Source: MHLP01 sp043736515 (GTDB taxonomy: Bacteria > Patescibacteriota > Minisyncoccia > Phycocordibacterales > UBA6899). Taken from it: DNA of 64,000 bases. Shown here piece by piece: positions 7,941-16,687 of this stretch. Numbering within the stretch: the first letter of the stretch is position 1; every line of letters starts with the position of its first letter. Both the position numbers and the translations under genes were made by a program. Below the pieces are notes generated by a model. It saw nothing but the letters and a program-made list of their open reading frames with translations, did not search any database and had not been told where the DNA came from. Where the stretch lies: NCBI GenBank assembly GCA_043736515.1, contig JAYTCK010000013.1, positions 1 to 64,000 of the forward strand. Reading direction: 5' to 3'.

Positions 7941-9470
7941 ATGGATTTCACTACGGTTATCGCCATCGGTGTGGGCAGCGGTATTTTCGGCCTTATTGCC
8001 GGATATGTCATCCGCTGGGCCCTCACTGTCGGCAAGAAAGGTTCTGTAGACCTTGAAGTTAAGCAAATTCTCCTCAGCGCAAAAGAGGAGGCGCAGCGCA
8101 TTACCCAAGAAGCGGAAAAGAAAGCAGACAAGGCGTCCGAAGCACTCCGTACCGAAGAAAAAGATAAGGAGCGTGAATGGAGACGCACCGAAGACCGACT
8201 CGTAAAAAAAGAAGAAACACTTGACCGCCGCCAGGAAGACATAGACAAGGAGATGGAGAATTTCCGCACAAAAGCTGAAGAAATCAAAACTATTAAGACT
8301 GAGATCGAAGAGCGTAAACGCGGAGTGGAGCAAGAGCTCGAGCGAGTTGCGGGCCTGACCGAGGGTGAAGCCAAGCAGAGTCTGATCAAAAAGATCGAAG
8401 AGCGCTTTGAGGAAGACTTTCGTGTGCGACTTCAGAAGCTTGAGCGCGAAGGTGTCGAACGCCTCGATCGCCGAGCAAAAGATATTCTCTCGACATCAAT
8501 TCAGCGCCTCGCTGCCTCTACTGCGGGCGACATTATGACCACATCAGTCACTATCCCGAACGACGAGATAAAGGGCAAGATCATCGGAAAGGAGGGCCGC
8601 AATATCCGAACGTTTGAGCGTGTCGCTGGTGTTGAGCTTATTGTCGATGACACCCCAGGAACAATTGTCATCTCAGCCTTCGACCCCGTACGCCGTCAAA
8701 TCGCCCGTGTTGCACTCGAGAACCTTATTCTCGACGGACGCATTCAACCTTCTAAAATCGAGGAAATATGCGAGAAAGCGAAGGACGATATCAATAAGAT
8801 CATCAAAGAGAAGGGTGAGCAGGCTGTCTACGAATGCGGCGTCTTTAACCTCGACCCACGCATTATCTCTATCCTTGGACGCCTCTACTTCCGTACGAGC
8901 TACGGACAAAATGTGCTTCAGCACTCGATCGAAATGGCACATATTTCAGGCATGCTCGCTGAAGAGCTTGGTGCTGACGTGCAGATCGCCAAAGCAGGGG
9001 CACTTCTCCATGACATTGGCAAAGCGCTTGACCATGAAGTACAAGGTACCCACGTTGAAATTGGGCGCCGTATTCTTGCAAAGTTTGGAGCAGACGAGCG
9101 CATCATCAAAGCGATGCAGTCACACCATGAGGAGTATCCTTATGAGACAATCGAATCGATCATAGTTCAGACTGCTGACGCGATTTCGGGCGGACGCCCA
9201 GGTGCACGCCGTGAGTCTGTTGAGAACTATATTAAGAAGCTTGAAGACCTCGAACGGATCGCTACTACCAAGCCAGGTGTCGAGAAGGCGTACGCACTTG
9301 CGGCTGGTCGCGAAGTCCGAGTTTTTGTAACTCCGCTCGCAATGAGCGACATAGAGGCACAAGCCCTTGCCCGCGACATCGCAATCCAAATCGAACAGGA
9401 TATAAAGTATCCCGGGGAAATCAAGATTACCGTCATCCGAGAAACCCGATGTATCGAATACGCAAGGTAA
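7941..9470 (+). CDS. rny: Ribonuclease Y
   Basis: 509 residues from ATG 7941 (MDFTTVIAIGVGSGIFGLIA); an in-frame GTG at 7917 would add eight residues and cannot be excluded. Order: N-terminal membrane anchor (about 3-25), long charged coiled coil (about 40-190), KH RNA-binding domain with IIGKEGRNIRTFE (about 212-224), and HD domain with HSIEMAHISG and LLHDIGKALDHE. RNase Y is the membrane-bound endonuclease that starts mRNA decay in bacteria without RNase E, matching PNPase at 52163. It is a single-gene unit ending in a terminator. Confidence 0.95.
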   Translation: MDFTTVIAIGVGSGIFGLIAGYVIRWALTVGKKGSVDLEVKQILLSAKEEAQRITQEAEKKADKASEALRTEEKDKEREWRRTEDRLVKKEETLDRRQEDIDKEMENFRTKAEEIKTIKTEIEERKRGVEQELERVAGLTEGEAKQSLIKKIEERFEEDFRVRLQKLEREGVERLDRRAKDILSTSIQRLAASTAGDIMTTSVTIPNDEIKGKIIGKEGRNIRTFERVAGVELIVDDTPGTIVISAFDPVRRQIARVALENLILDGRIQPSKIEEICEKAKDDINKIIKEKGEQAVYECGVFNLDPRIISILGRLYFRTSYGQNVLQHSIEMAHISGMLAEELGADVQIAKAGALLHDIGKALDHEVQGTHVEIGRRILAKFGADERIIKAMQSHHEEYPYETIESIIVQTADAISGGRPGARRESVENYIKKLEDLERIATTKPGVEKAYALAAGREVRVFVTPLAMSDIEAQALARDIAIQIEQDIKYPGEIKITVIRETRCIEYAR

Positions 9471-9489
9471 AATACTGTAAAAATTATAT

Positions 9490-9522
9490 AGAAAAAAAGC
9501 CGCTCAGTTGAGCGGCTTTTGC
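9490..9522. terminator. Terminator between rny and the winged-helix gene
   Basis: AAAAAAAGCCGCTCA / TTGAGCGGCTTTTG stem. It overlaps the last codons of the minus gene at 9504. Confidence 0.8.
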
Positions 9523-9809
9523 GTTGTGAGAACTTTATCTGAAATTTTATAAAGGCGAATTATTACCCTTCTAACATTAGTTGAGCCTTCAGCCACTCGC
9601 GAGCTAAGGACGCCCTTCTTCTCCATTCGGGCAAGAAGAACGTAAATCGTATCAAGTTTCATTACTCCCTTTAATCGGGCTGCAATACTCGTCCCATTAC
9701 ATTCAGGAAGTTTTTTTATTACACGAAATATCTTTGACTCGCACGGGGAAAGGACGATTTCTGTGGGTTGGTCAAGTAACACTTCCTCGCGCTTAAATAA
9801 TTTAGCCAT
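9504..9809 (-). CDS. Winged-helix DNA-binding regulator (PadR/BlaI-like)
   Basis: 101 residues from the ATG at 9809 (MAKLFKREEV). A central helix-turn-helix, GTSIAARLKGVMKLDTIYVLLARMEKKGVL, followed by a beta-wing RRVIIRLYKISD is typical of small PadR/penicillinase-repressor type winged helices that bind palindromes as dimers. It is divergent from the HU gene. A 16-bp palindrome (9859-9874) sits between them and contains the -35 of a plus-strand promoter, a natural operator candidate. Ligand and targets unknown. Confidence 0.65.
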   Translation of the reverse strand: MAKLFKREEVLLDQPTEIVLSPCESKIFRVIKKLPECNGTSIAARLKGVMKLDTIYVLLARMEKKGVLSSRVAEGSTNVRRVIIRLYKISDKVLTTQKPLN

Positions 9810-9858
9810 AAGGTGCTCCAACGTTGCTAAAATACATAATGCATAGTTTCATTAACAC

Positions 9859-9874
9859 TGTCAAATTTTTGACA
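9859..9874. promoter_or_regulatory. Palindromic operator candidate
   Basis: TGTCAAA-TT-TTTGACA is a perfect inverted repeat. Its right half provides the TTGACA (9869-9874) of a promoter whose -10 is TATTAC (9892-9897) after a 17-base spacer. It lies 50 bases upstream of the winged-helix gene. Confidence 0.55.
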
Positions 9875-9909
9875 CTTTTCACGTTATTCACTATTACAAA
9901 ATGGCTCTG

Positions 9910-9937
9910 TTGCGCGAAATTACTGCTCCTATATAAT
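9910..9937 (+). promoter_or_regulatory. Promoter of the HU gene
   Basis: TTGCGC (9910-9915), 16-base spacer, TATAAT (9932-9937), giving a leader of about 95 bases before ATG 10038. Confidence 0.65.
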
Positions 9938-10037
9938 ATGCTACAGGGGGTAATACCTCTGCATGCAGAGTTATTCGTTAACCGCCGCGAGGTAGGAGCG
10001 TATAACCAATTTATTAGCATCTGCTAATCGAAACAAG

Positions 10038-10313
10038 ATGAATAAGCAGTCAATTGTTGAAGCAGTCCACGAGAAGCTCGGGGGGACGAAAGTTGCCGCA
10101 GAGCAGGCTGTCGAGACCATGATCGAAACGGTCATTGCCGGCCTCAAAAAGGATGGCGACGAAGTATCGATCGCAGGACTCGGAATCTTCTCTGTGAAGA
10201 CTCGGGCTGCCCGTACAGCGCGCAACCCGCGCACTGGCGAGGCCATTAAGGTCGCAGCAATGCGAGTTCCCAAGTTCCGCGCCGCAAAGGCGTTCAAGGA
10301 CGCAGTCAAATAG
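10038..10313 (+). CDS. hup: DNA-binding protein HU
   Basis: 91 residues, the standard HU/IHF length. Dimerisation helices (MNKQSIVEAVHEKLGGTK...) are followed by the beta-arm with the conserved RTARNPRTGE segment (about 61-70) and the end KFRAAKAFKDAVK. HU bends and compacts DNA and often assists replication and recombination. It stands alone between two promoters and the terminator at 10340-10369. Confidence 0.95.
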   Translation: MNKQSIVEAVHEKLGGTKVAAEQAVETMIETVIAGLKKDGDEVSIAGLGIFSVKTRAARTARNPRTGEAIKVAAMRVPKFRAAKAFKDAVK

Positions 10314-10339
10314 GTTGAGAATCTGCAAACATACACTAA

Positions 10340-10369
10340 AGAACCCGCCTTATCGGCGGGTTTTTTAGT
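10340..10369 (+). terminator. Terminator after HU
   Basis: AACCCGCC TTAT GGCGGGTT stem followed by TTTTTA. Confidence 0.85.
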
Positions 10370-10420
10370 GGGAGGGTAATCGAAGTCACGAGTTACTAAG
10401 TCTTTTGCTGTTCGAGATGA

Positions 10421-10537
10421 GAGAATCTCCCATTACATGGGCAGTACCCGTTTCCCATTTTCAAGCGACAGCCGATGTCGCTTGAAAATATGGGAGAACG
10501 GCTTCGATTCTCCCCGAAAGTGCCGCAGGGCACTTTC
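10421..10537 (+). repeat. Structured repeat family B, copy 1 (orphan), with tail hairpin
   Basis: A 92-nt unit (10421-10512) is closed by GAGAATC / GATTCTC. It contains a small hairpin CCCA-TTACA-TGGG, then CAGTACCC, then a long hairpin CGTTTCCCA...TGGGAGAACG capped by a variable stem. The end GGCTTCGATTCTCCC looks like the T-loop and 3' T-stem of a tRNA. A tail hairpin GAAAGTGCC/GGCACTTTC (10516-10537) and ATCCTCGCA, resembling a tRNA acceptor 3' strand, follow. Copies 2 and 3 sit beside tRNA-Pro and tRNA-Gly(GCC); here no tRNA is adjacent. Confidence 0.75.
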
Positions 10538-10557
10538 TATCCTCGCATCGGCAGCAG

Positions 10558-10586
10558 CAAAAAAGCACACCAAAGTGTGCTTTTTC
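10558..10586. terminator. Terminator-like hairpin after repeat B1
   Basis: AAAAAAGCACAC / GTGTGCTTTTT stem with loop CAAA, A-run and T-run on either side. Confidence 0.65.
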
Positions 10587-10719
10587 GTTAGCCGAGTGCC
10601 CCATGCCAGTCTAGAACCTTGTAAAGCAAGACCCCATAAGGGTTTCTTGAGGAATTCCATCATTACAAACTGATGCGTCCCAGTCAGGGGTCTGAGGGCT
10701 ATACTCTTCCAATTCCTCG

Positions 10720-10782
10720 TAGGTAGTGCTTCATGGGGTCAAACCAGATGTTACAAATGTTACAGGGGTAGCCCCTATTTAA
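10720..10782 (+). repeat. Direct repeat E, left copy
   Basis: A segment of about 60 bp matches 15195-15259 in the same orientation at roughly 80% by eye. The best block is the 17-base AACCAGATGTTACAAAT, preceded in both by AGTGCTTCA. The two copies bracket the surface-protein and membrane-protein genes and may be ends of an integrated element. The rest of the gene-free 10587-10879 shows only a TATACT box at about 10701. Confidence 0.6.
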
Positions 10783-10879
10783 TACCCAATATGAGCTCGA
10801 CAATAACAAAGGGGTACTACTTGGTCATGAACCAGAAATGTAGGATGTCGTGCACATCTGCAGAAAAAACTCTAACCAA

Positions 10880-11308
10880 CTATGCACGGGGTACTTTTCG
10901 TAGTTTCAATGATTTAATAACGATGAGAAATAGTGAGATGAGGAAGAAAAGTCCGGCAGACCACATCGTTACGAGTTCGGTGCTAAATATATTCCCTACT
11001 CCCCATCCTCCGTGAGAACCGAGTGAGAGGAAAATGGCGATGGCTGCGAGTGAGAGGTACCATTTAGTGAAACGAGACCATGAGCAAAAGACTTCTTCGC
11101 GGAGGAAATAGAGGATGGCAGATAACGGGAGCACAGAGAGTGAGAAAAAAAATAATGGTTGCCCAACCCCCTCATCAAGAAGAAGTATGTCACAAAAAGA
11201 AGATATGTCACACCACTCCCAAAATGGAGAATATAACAAGAGCATAAAACCACCTCCAACAAAAAACGAGAAGAGGGCAATTAACCGAATTTTCTTTTTA
11301 TATCCCAT
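10880..11308 (-). CDS. Four-helix membrane protein, function unknown
   Basis: 142 residues with four hydrophobic segments: about 8-26, 50-68, 82-100 and 112-132. It starts MGYKKKIRLIALF and ends KSLKLRKVPRA, fitting positive-inside ends. No motif known. It lies five bases downstream of the 1260-residue surface protein on the same strand, so the two are likely co-transcribed and within the region bounded by direct repeats E. Confidence 0.65.
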   Translation of the reverse strand: MGYKKKIRLIALFSFFVGGGFMLLLYSPFWEWCDISSFCDILLLDEGVGQPLFFFSLSVLPLSAILYFLREEVFCSWSRFTKWYLSLAAIAIFLSLGSHGGWGVGNIFSTELVTMWSAGLFFLISLFLIVIKSLKLRKVPRA

Positions 11309-11313
11309 ATCAA

Positions 11314-14300
11314 TTATTTTACCACACTTGCTCTAATCTGCTCAATAATTTCTCGTAATTCACTCGCCTCATTACTGGTGAGAATACCCTTCTTTTCATA
11401 TCGATCAATGGTCTTCAGTAATTGCTTGAACACCTCCTTTGTCTTGTGTTTTTCAACCTTCTGATTCTTGTGTTCTTTCGCAAGCTCCTTAGGCAGTTTG
11501 TCGATTTTCTTCAAAAGTCGTTTTTCTTTATTGTCTGGCAGATGAAAAGTTTTAATGACCCCCTTCAGTATTGCGGTAAGTTCTTCTTCGGTGAGGCCAT
11601 TCGCATTTCCCGCAAGGGTGAGGTCTGTTGTTCCATCACCATCAATGTCAAGAGCGAGTGCAGGACTCGTGGAAGCGATTCCTTCTTCAGAAATAAGCAT
11701 GATTGCCGTAGTACTTGCGGTGACAGGAATATCGACGAAGGTGGTTGAAGCGACAATCGTATCGTTTCCTGATATTTCCTCAATGTCGAAGGTGAAAGAG
11801 CCGAGAGCAAGGCCTTGGAGGATCACGGTGGTGGTAGTACCAACACTCACCCCCGAATACTTTGCTTCACCAAATTCGCGGTAGTAAGAGTTGGGGATGT
11901 TTTTTTCGAAGCGACGCTCAGTCGTGGAAGAATTGGTAATGGAAAGAAGTCCCGTATGATCACCGAAACTGTTGTACAAATGAATATCGACTGGGGAGTG
12001 GAGGGTGAAACGGAGGCGCTTGTCTGCCTCAGTAGCAACAGGTCGAATGTTAGTGAGGATAGTTCCATCAACAGCTCTTCCCCCCGAGATGATATTTTTA
12101 ATAAAATCGTGAAGCTCATTAACCTCAAGAATACTTGCATGTTCACGATTACGATTTAACCGTTTATTGTTCACTTTCAAATTCACCCACCATCGCTCCA
12201 CATTCGCCGTGGAAGTACCCATCCACACCGCACTTGGTGCCACCACCGTCTCGTCCCCATCGAGCGTTGTAGAATTAATGCTGCGATCAAGCGTTGCGAG
12301 TTTGCATAATATAATCTGACATGAATAACGAATATCTTTAATAGTATCAACCCCCCACCCAGCAATCTGCACCACCTGCATTCCCGGAGGCGGCACCCAT
12401 GCATCTATGGTTGTGTGCATATCTCTCGCATTCGAAAGCAATGAATCCTTGAGCACGTTCGGAACATCACGCTCATTATCCGCAGGCTCACTCCATGTGC
12501 CACCTTGACCACGGAGGAAGTATTCGAGTGCGGCTGCTGTGCTCACGGTCGTACTTGCAAGAGCATGTAATTCGCTTAACTCGCTCACGCTTTCATCAAA
12601 AATAATTACCGGAGATTGCACCGTAGTGAAATAGTGTGCAGATGGAAGCAGATTGTACGCACTCGGCATATGCTCACCAAGCATTCGCGCTTCTTGTTTC
12701 GTGAGAATAATTCCTGCACCAAGATTTGCTTCATCACCATGCAGCAAGCCGGCAATCGCCTTGGGTGTTCCTAACTGTGGTGCGGCAACCATAATAACAG
12801 TATCAATCTTCTTTTCGAATGGATCATGATTTTCTGCCAATTTTGCAAGGAAGTATTTGGCGAGCAAGCCGCCATTTGAATGTGTGACGATGGTCACCTT
12901 GCCTGTATCGGAAGTGCCCGCAAGGCGGTGAAGTTCCTGAATGAGAAATGGGGTTGTGGTGCTTTGGAGATATGAAACATATGCACCTGTTTTGTTGCCA
13001 CTCTTTAATAATTCAGGAAAATCAAGACGCCAGTCATACGGCAAAGCTTTCCATTCATTAATCATTCCGGCACCCACAACATCTTGCTTCATAAAATTAA
13101 TAAAGTTTTTATAGACGTTCACGCCATAGACTTCGTCAAGCACACTTTTTTCAGGTAATCCATCCAATGTGACAATATCAGTATTAATAGATGTGCCGTT
13201 GGGGTTGAGATACAGTTGAGTGTTGTCACCGAATGTCGGAGGATCCCAGATTTGCGTTGCGGGAGAGGTGCTTGCGCGGAACAGTCGTGACGCCTCAAGT
13301 CCCGGCAAGAATGCAACATTCGAATATCCTGTTTTAAAGGAAAATTGATTTTCCGTGGCAGTTGGTATTGTTGTCGTTGCACCACCGACAGCGGCAGTGA
13401 AGGAGTAGTTGTATGTGTGTTTTGCAAACGTGAGTGGATGATAATAACTGAAGAGTTCACCATTACGATAGTCCCCGTCTTTGAGTGTTGTTGATGCAGT
13501 TGTTGTGTCTCGAGTGAGCGCCATGATTGTGGGGATCGATGATACCGGATTTGCAACCTCAAACACAGGAATAACCGTAGCGGTTATATTCTCCGGTGCA
13601 CGATTCCCTGCGTCAGTATAAATAACAGAAAACGTGAAATGCGTTTTCCCTGCAGTGCCCTTGTGATCCTGAATCCCGTCATCTTCATAGAGACCTTTGA
13701 GAGTGTCGGTGGCAAAGGAAAGTCTGGGTACTTGAATGACAAGAGCTTTCCACCCATCCTTCACCGTCCATGGGAGGTTGTCCTGTCCGATCGTGTACAT
13801 GCGAGGTGTATCACAAAAACCATCCGTGTTTGAATCATTGCATCCCTCTGGTGGTGTATCGAACGTATCCCAGTAATTGCCACCATTTGGATTAGCTATA
13901 TGAAACACGTTTCCCACACCGGCGTAATTCACGGCGTGCGCCCCATTATTCAAAAAATTATTATTATAGACTTGATTCCCTATTGCAGGGGAGAAAATCA
14001 TAAGCCCCGTGTTTTGATTGTCTCGTATCGTATTCTCGTGCACCACATTGTTGGATGAAGTAAAGAAGAGCACTCCTTGGTATGTACGAGAAATGTTGTT
14101 GGACAGGAAACTGTTGTTGTTTGAATTAAAGAGAAGTATCCCTTGATATACATCGGAAACACTATTGGATATAAAACGATTATTATTCGAACCAGAGTAG
14201 AGCAGGACTCCTTGATGTCCTGGGCGTCTTTCGAGAGTTCCTAGGTTAATCGCATTGTTTTCAAATAAATTATCAAGAGAACTGAAGAGCGCAAATCCTT

Positions 14301-15096
14301 GATTGCGATAGATTACCGGAACAGTGAGCAACACGGTGTTCCCTGTTATTGTGTTCGCACTTGAAGAGTAAAAGACTATTGCCTGATAGTCATTGTTAGT
14401 GAAGTTATTATTCACGATATGGTTGCTTAATGAACTGAATGCACTCACGCCATAAGAAAAATTACTAATCTGGAGGTTCTTGAGGGTGACATTTGTTCTG
14501 CCATTCAAATACACCCCAGAGCCGGTATGGGATCCCGAGAGCGTGAAATTATTTCCATCAAGTGTGATGTTGTCGGAATCGATCTGGACGGTTTCGGAGA
14601 GATTTTGTGTAAGGGTGCAGATTTTTGTAATGTTGTCCCATATTCCCACAACAATACAATCTCCGCCCGTTGCATCGTCGCGGATGAACTTGGTGCTTTT
14701 GTGCGGTTGGATGAAGATGACATGGGGAATTAGGATATCTTGCGTGTATGAATATATACCCCTTTCGTCAGTATTGAATTGAGTGAGATTGTGATAGCTA
14801 TCTTCGTATTTGTAGTATGTGGTGTTTGGAAGAAAGCCACCCATAGAGATGGTGGTCGCAGTGGAAGAGGAAGTCGTCGCATCGATCATGAGTGTCACAA
14901 TGTTTGGAACAGATTCGAGGCGGAGATCTATAAGTGCGGAACTTTGGAGGGTGATGTTGAGATAGTCACTGTCGGTGATGACAAAGTGTGTGCCCTCATC
15001 TTGGATCGTGCCCGGGGGGTTGATTGTTTCGGCGGAAGCAACACCGTGCATGAGCAAAGAAAGAAAGATCGACAGGGTGAAAATAATGCCACGCAT
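11314..15096 (-). CDS. Giant secreted protein: parallel beta-helix (NosD-like) plus LCAT/lipase-like alpha/beta hydrolase
   Basis: 1260 residues with a signal peptide (1 to about 22, cleavage ASA-ET). Residues about 165-440 are Asn-rich right-handed beta-helix repeats (NNNFTNND, NNSFLSNNISRT) closing with the NosD-like GGNYWDTFDTPPEGCND. From about 590 a lipase domain begins (FLPGLEASRLF); the nucleophile is Ser about 739 in VTHSNGGLLAKYFL, matching the lipase elbow with Thr-His-Ser-Asn-Gly. Near 1150 an EF-hand-like DIDGDGTTDLTL is seen, and the C-terminus is a Lys/Glu helical tail. It would be an exported enzyme acting on lipids or esters of partner cells, which is inference. Large size is unusual for a streamlined genome. 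Confidence 0.8.
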   Translation of the reverse strand: MRGIIFTLSIFLSLLMHGVASAETINPPGTIQDEGTHFVITDSDYLNITLQSSALIDLRLESVPNIVTLMIDATTSSSTATTISMGGFLPNTTYYKYEDSYHNLTQFNTDERGIYSYTQDILIPHVIFIQPHKSTKFIRDDATGGDCIVVGIWDNITKICTLTQNLSETVQIDSDNITLDGNNFTLSGSHTGSGVYLNGRTNVTLKNLQISNFSYGVSAFSSLSNHIVNNNFTNNDYQAIVFYSSSANTITGNTVLLTVPVIYRNQGFALFSSLDNLFENNAINLGTLERRPGHQGVLLYSGSNNNRFISNSVSDVYQGILLFNSNNNSFLSNNISRTYQGVLFFTSSNNVVHENTIRDNQNTGLMIFSPAIGNQVYNNNFLNNGAHAVNYAGVGNVFHIANPNGGNYWDTFDTPPEGCNDSNTDGFCDTPRMYTIGQDNLPWTVKDGWKALVIQVPRLSFATDTLKGLYEDDGIQDHKGTAGKTHFTFSVIYTDAGNRAPENITATVIPVFEVANPVSSIPTIMALTRDTTTASTTLKDGDYRNGELFSYYHPLTFAKHTYNYSFTAAVGGATTTIPTATENQFSFKTGYSNVAFLPGLEASRLFRASTSPATQIWDPPTFGDNTQLYLNPNGTSINTDIVTLDGLPEKSVLDEVYGVNVYKNFINFMKQDVVGAGMINEWKALPYDWRLDFPELLKSGNKTGAYVSYLQSTTTPFLIQELHRLAGTSDTGKVTIVTHSNGGLLAKYFLAKLAENHDPFEKKIDTVIMVAAPQLGTPKAIAGLLHGDEANLGAGIILTKQEARMLGEHMPSAYNLLPSAHYFTTVQSPVIIFDESVSELSELHALASTTVSTAAALEYFLRGQGGTWSEPADNERDVPNVLKDSLLSNARDMHTTIDAWVPPPGMQVVQIAGWGVDTIKDIRYSCQIILCKLATLDRSINSTTLDGDETVVAPSAVWMGTSTANVERWWVNLKVNNKRLNRNREHASILEVNELHDFIKNIISGGRAVDGTILTNIRPVATEADKRLRFTLHSPVDIHLYNSFGDHTGLLSITNSSTTERRFEKNIPNSYYREFGEAKYSGVSVGTTTTVILQGLALGSFTFDIEEISGNDTIVASTTFVDIPVTASTTAIMLISEEGIASTSPALALDIDGDGTTDLTLAGNANGLTEEELTAILKGVIKTFHLPDNKEKRLLKKIDKLPKELAKEHKNQKVEKHKTKEVFKQLLKTIDRYEKKGILTSNEASELREIIEQIRASVVK

Positions 15097-15194
15097 AAAA
15101 TAGTGAGCGGATACTTGATAAAATGTATCCTTTAAGCTACTCAGAATTTACTGAAACGCAAGGAGTGGGATTTTCTATACTTTGCTCAGGACGC

Positions 15195-15259
15195 AGTACG
15201 ACTCCTCAGGGGCAGTGCTTCAGGGAGTCCGAACCAGATGTTACAAATGCTACACCCAA
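15195..15259 (+). repeat. Direct repeat E, right copy
   Basis: Second copy of the repeat at 10720-10782, sharing AGTGCTTCA, GGAGTC-like and AACCAGATGTTACAAAT blocks. It is followed by 100 bases without a gene, then the small ORF and recombinase remnant, so it may be the attachment end left by a serine integrase. Confidence 0.55.
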
Positions 15260-15358
15260 AGCCCCATTCTGGAGGCAATCTGAGCGAGCAATTTTAAAAT
15301 CGAAATGGCTTAAAATATAGGGATTTGACGAAAAAACGAGGGTGTACAATTAAGGTAT

Positions 15359-15523
15359 ATGAATACAAACAAAATGCCGCGATTCTCGGCACGTAAAAAG
15401 AACAAGGATCTCATGACGCTTCTCCTTTCGACCGCCTCATTCCAAAATGAGGTCAAGGCACTCCGCAAACAATTCGGAATTAAGGAGGGGGGAAATAGCA
15501 CATCTGAAGAACACGAAAAATGA
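15359..15523 (+). CDS. Small basic protein upstream of a recombinase remnant
   Basis: 54 residues from ATG 15359 with AAGG five bases upstream. It starts MNTNKMPRFSARKKNKDLM and has a helical, coiled-coil-like C-terminal half (NEVKALRKQFGI). It is next to, and in another frame from, the recombinase remnant. No known domain; perhaps a companion of the integrase or the start of a decayed gene. Confidence 0.45.
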   Translation: MNTNKMPRFSARKKNKDLMTLLLSTASFQNEVKALRKQFGIKEGGNSTSEEHEK

Positions 15524-15547
15524 GAACGACTCTTTTGGGATAGTGCA

Positions 15548-16354
15548 ATGGATCAGAAGGCAGAGAGTGGGGATGGGCACACGAAGAGTGACGAGTACTT
15601 CAGGGCACTGAACGACCTCACGAGAAGATATCACCTCCCAGGAAATTTCGATCGCCATACTCGATGTTACGTTGAAATGGGAATGATCTCCTGGCCAGTC
15701 AACAGCTTCGACATAACGCCAGTGGGATTCCCTGCTCGTTCGTTTAGGTTGAACATCTATCTCCTCCTGCGTAATCCCTTCTATTATGGTGAATTTGAAT
15801 ATCCGATGGGGAGTGGTAATTGGTATCCCGGCAAACAAACACCCATTATCACCAAGGAACTTTTCGATAGAGTGCAGTCATCTCTTCAAGATCACTACAT
15901 TCCAAAAACGGAAAGCAGGGAGTTCGCCTTCACGAAGCTCATTAAATGCGGGTACTGCGAGAGTGGCATCACCGCCGACGAAAAATTCAAGAGACTCAAA
16001 GACGGAGGAACAAATCGGCATGTCTATTATATGTGCACCAAGGGCAAGGGTGTGGAGTGCAAGAATGCGCCGATCAATGAGAAAGACCTAATCGAAGAAT
16101 TGACTGGGCTACTCGACACCATCGACCTCGACGAGATCGGAATGAGGTCAAAGATCGAGGACGAAATGGCCCGCTATAATAAATTCCGTATCGGCGTGCT
16201 CGGACTGAAAACGAAAGAGCGCAATACCGATGTCGATGTGCGCAACTACGCAAAGTACCTGCTCAAAGATGGCACGCTAACCGAGAAGCGCGAGCTACTG
16301 GTATGCCTCAAGAGTCAGCTCATTCTGAAAGATCGAAAAGTATCACTGCAATAG
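15548..16354 (+). pseudogene. Large serine recombinase remnant (recombinase and zinc-ribbon domains, no catalytic domain)
   Basis: 268 residues. The recombinase domain begins at about residue 75 (LRNPFYYGEFEYPMGSGNW...ITKELFDRVQ). The zinc-ribbon follows with CGYC (about 136-139) and a later ...YMC...C pair, then a helical tail. The catalytic resolvase domain of about 150 residues with its Ser nucleophile is absent, and the first 70 residues do not look like it. Large serine integrases insert phages and mobile elements at att sites. This copy cannot catalyse, so it marks an old integration next to tRNA-Gly(TCC) and direct repeats E. It ends at a good terminator (16362-16401). Confidence 0.8.
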
Positions 16355-16361
16355 TCGAACA

Positions 16362-16401
16362 AAACAGAAAAACCGCTTCATGTTGAAGCGGTTTTTCTGT
16401 T
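16362..16401. terminator. Intrinsic terminator
   Basis: ACAGAAAAACCGCTTCA and TGAAGCGGTTTTTCTGT form a long perfect stem with loop TGT; strong in both directions. Confidence 0.85.
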
Positions 16402-16476
16402 CATGCCAGCCTTGACGCATGCGATTCTCGACTGTGTGAGTCGCGATGCATCCTAGTCACTTGACTTAGCCCTGTC

Positions 16477-16550
16477 TGGTGCGGGATGGGAGAATCGAAC
16501 TCCCACCAGAAGTTTGGAAAACTCCTATTCTACCATTAAACTAATCCCGC
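16477..16550 (-). tRNA. tRNA-Gly (anticodon TCC)
   Basis: Cloverleaf on the minus strand: acceptor GCGGGAT/ATCCCGC, D-arm with AATGGTAGA, anticodon loop TTTCCAA giving TCC, T-loop TTCGATT. Discriminator A at 16480; CCA is encoded (16477-16479). It is decorated upstream by an interrupted second copy (16688-16736). Confidence 0.93.
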
Positions 16551-16586
16551 ATTATTGTCTTTTGCCTCACGATTCTCGAATCGAAC

Positions 16587-16687
16587 CTCTTACAGAGGCT
16601 GTATACCTTTTGGATTTTTCAGAAAAAACCTCAAAAGGTCTTGCGCTCTGGCTCCCGCAAAGCCGGGTTCCCAAATGCCAGAGCTCA
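16587..16687 (-). repeat. Structured element A, copy 1, interrupting a second tRNA-Gly(TCC)
   Basis: 101 bp inserted in the T-arm of an upstream partial copy of tRNA-Gly(TCC). Stems: GCTCTGGC/GCCAGAGC enclosing a GGGAACCC hairpin; CGCAAG; a hairpin with arms ACCTTTT/AAAAGGT and TTTTT/AAAAA; then CCTCT-GTA-AGAGG. Copies 2 and 3 are at 38983-39083 and 42415-42515. Confidence 0.88.

Noticed and set aside
10421..10586. Integron attC sites for the tRNA-linked palindromes
   Set aside because: No R-box pair (GTTRRRY/RYYYAAC) at the ends and no integron integrase; closing stems follow tRNA sequence instead.
15359..16354. A complete serine integrase split by one frameshift
   Set aside because: The upstream ORF is only 54 codons and shows no resolvase motif; the catalytic domain is absent in all frames.
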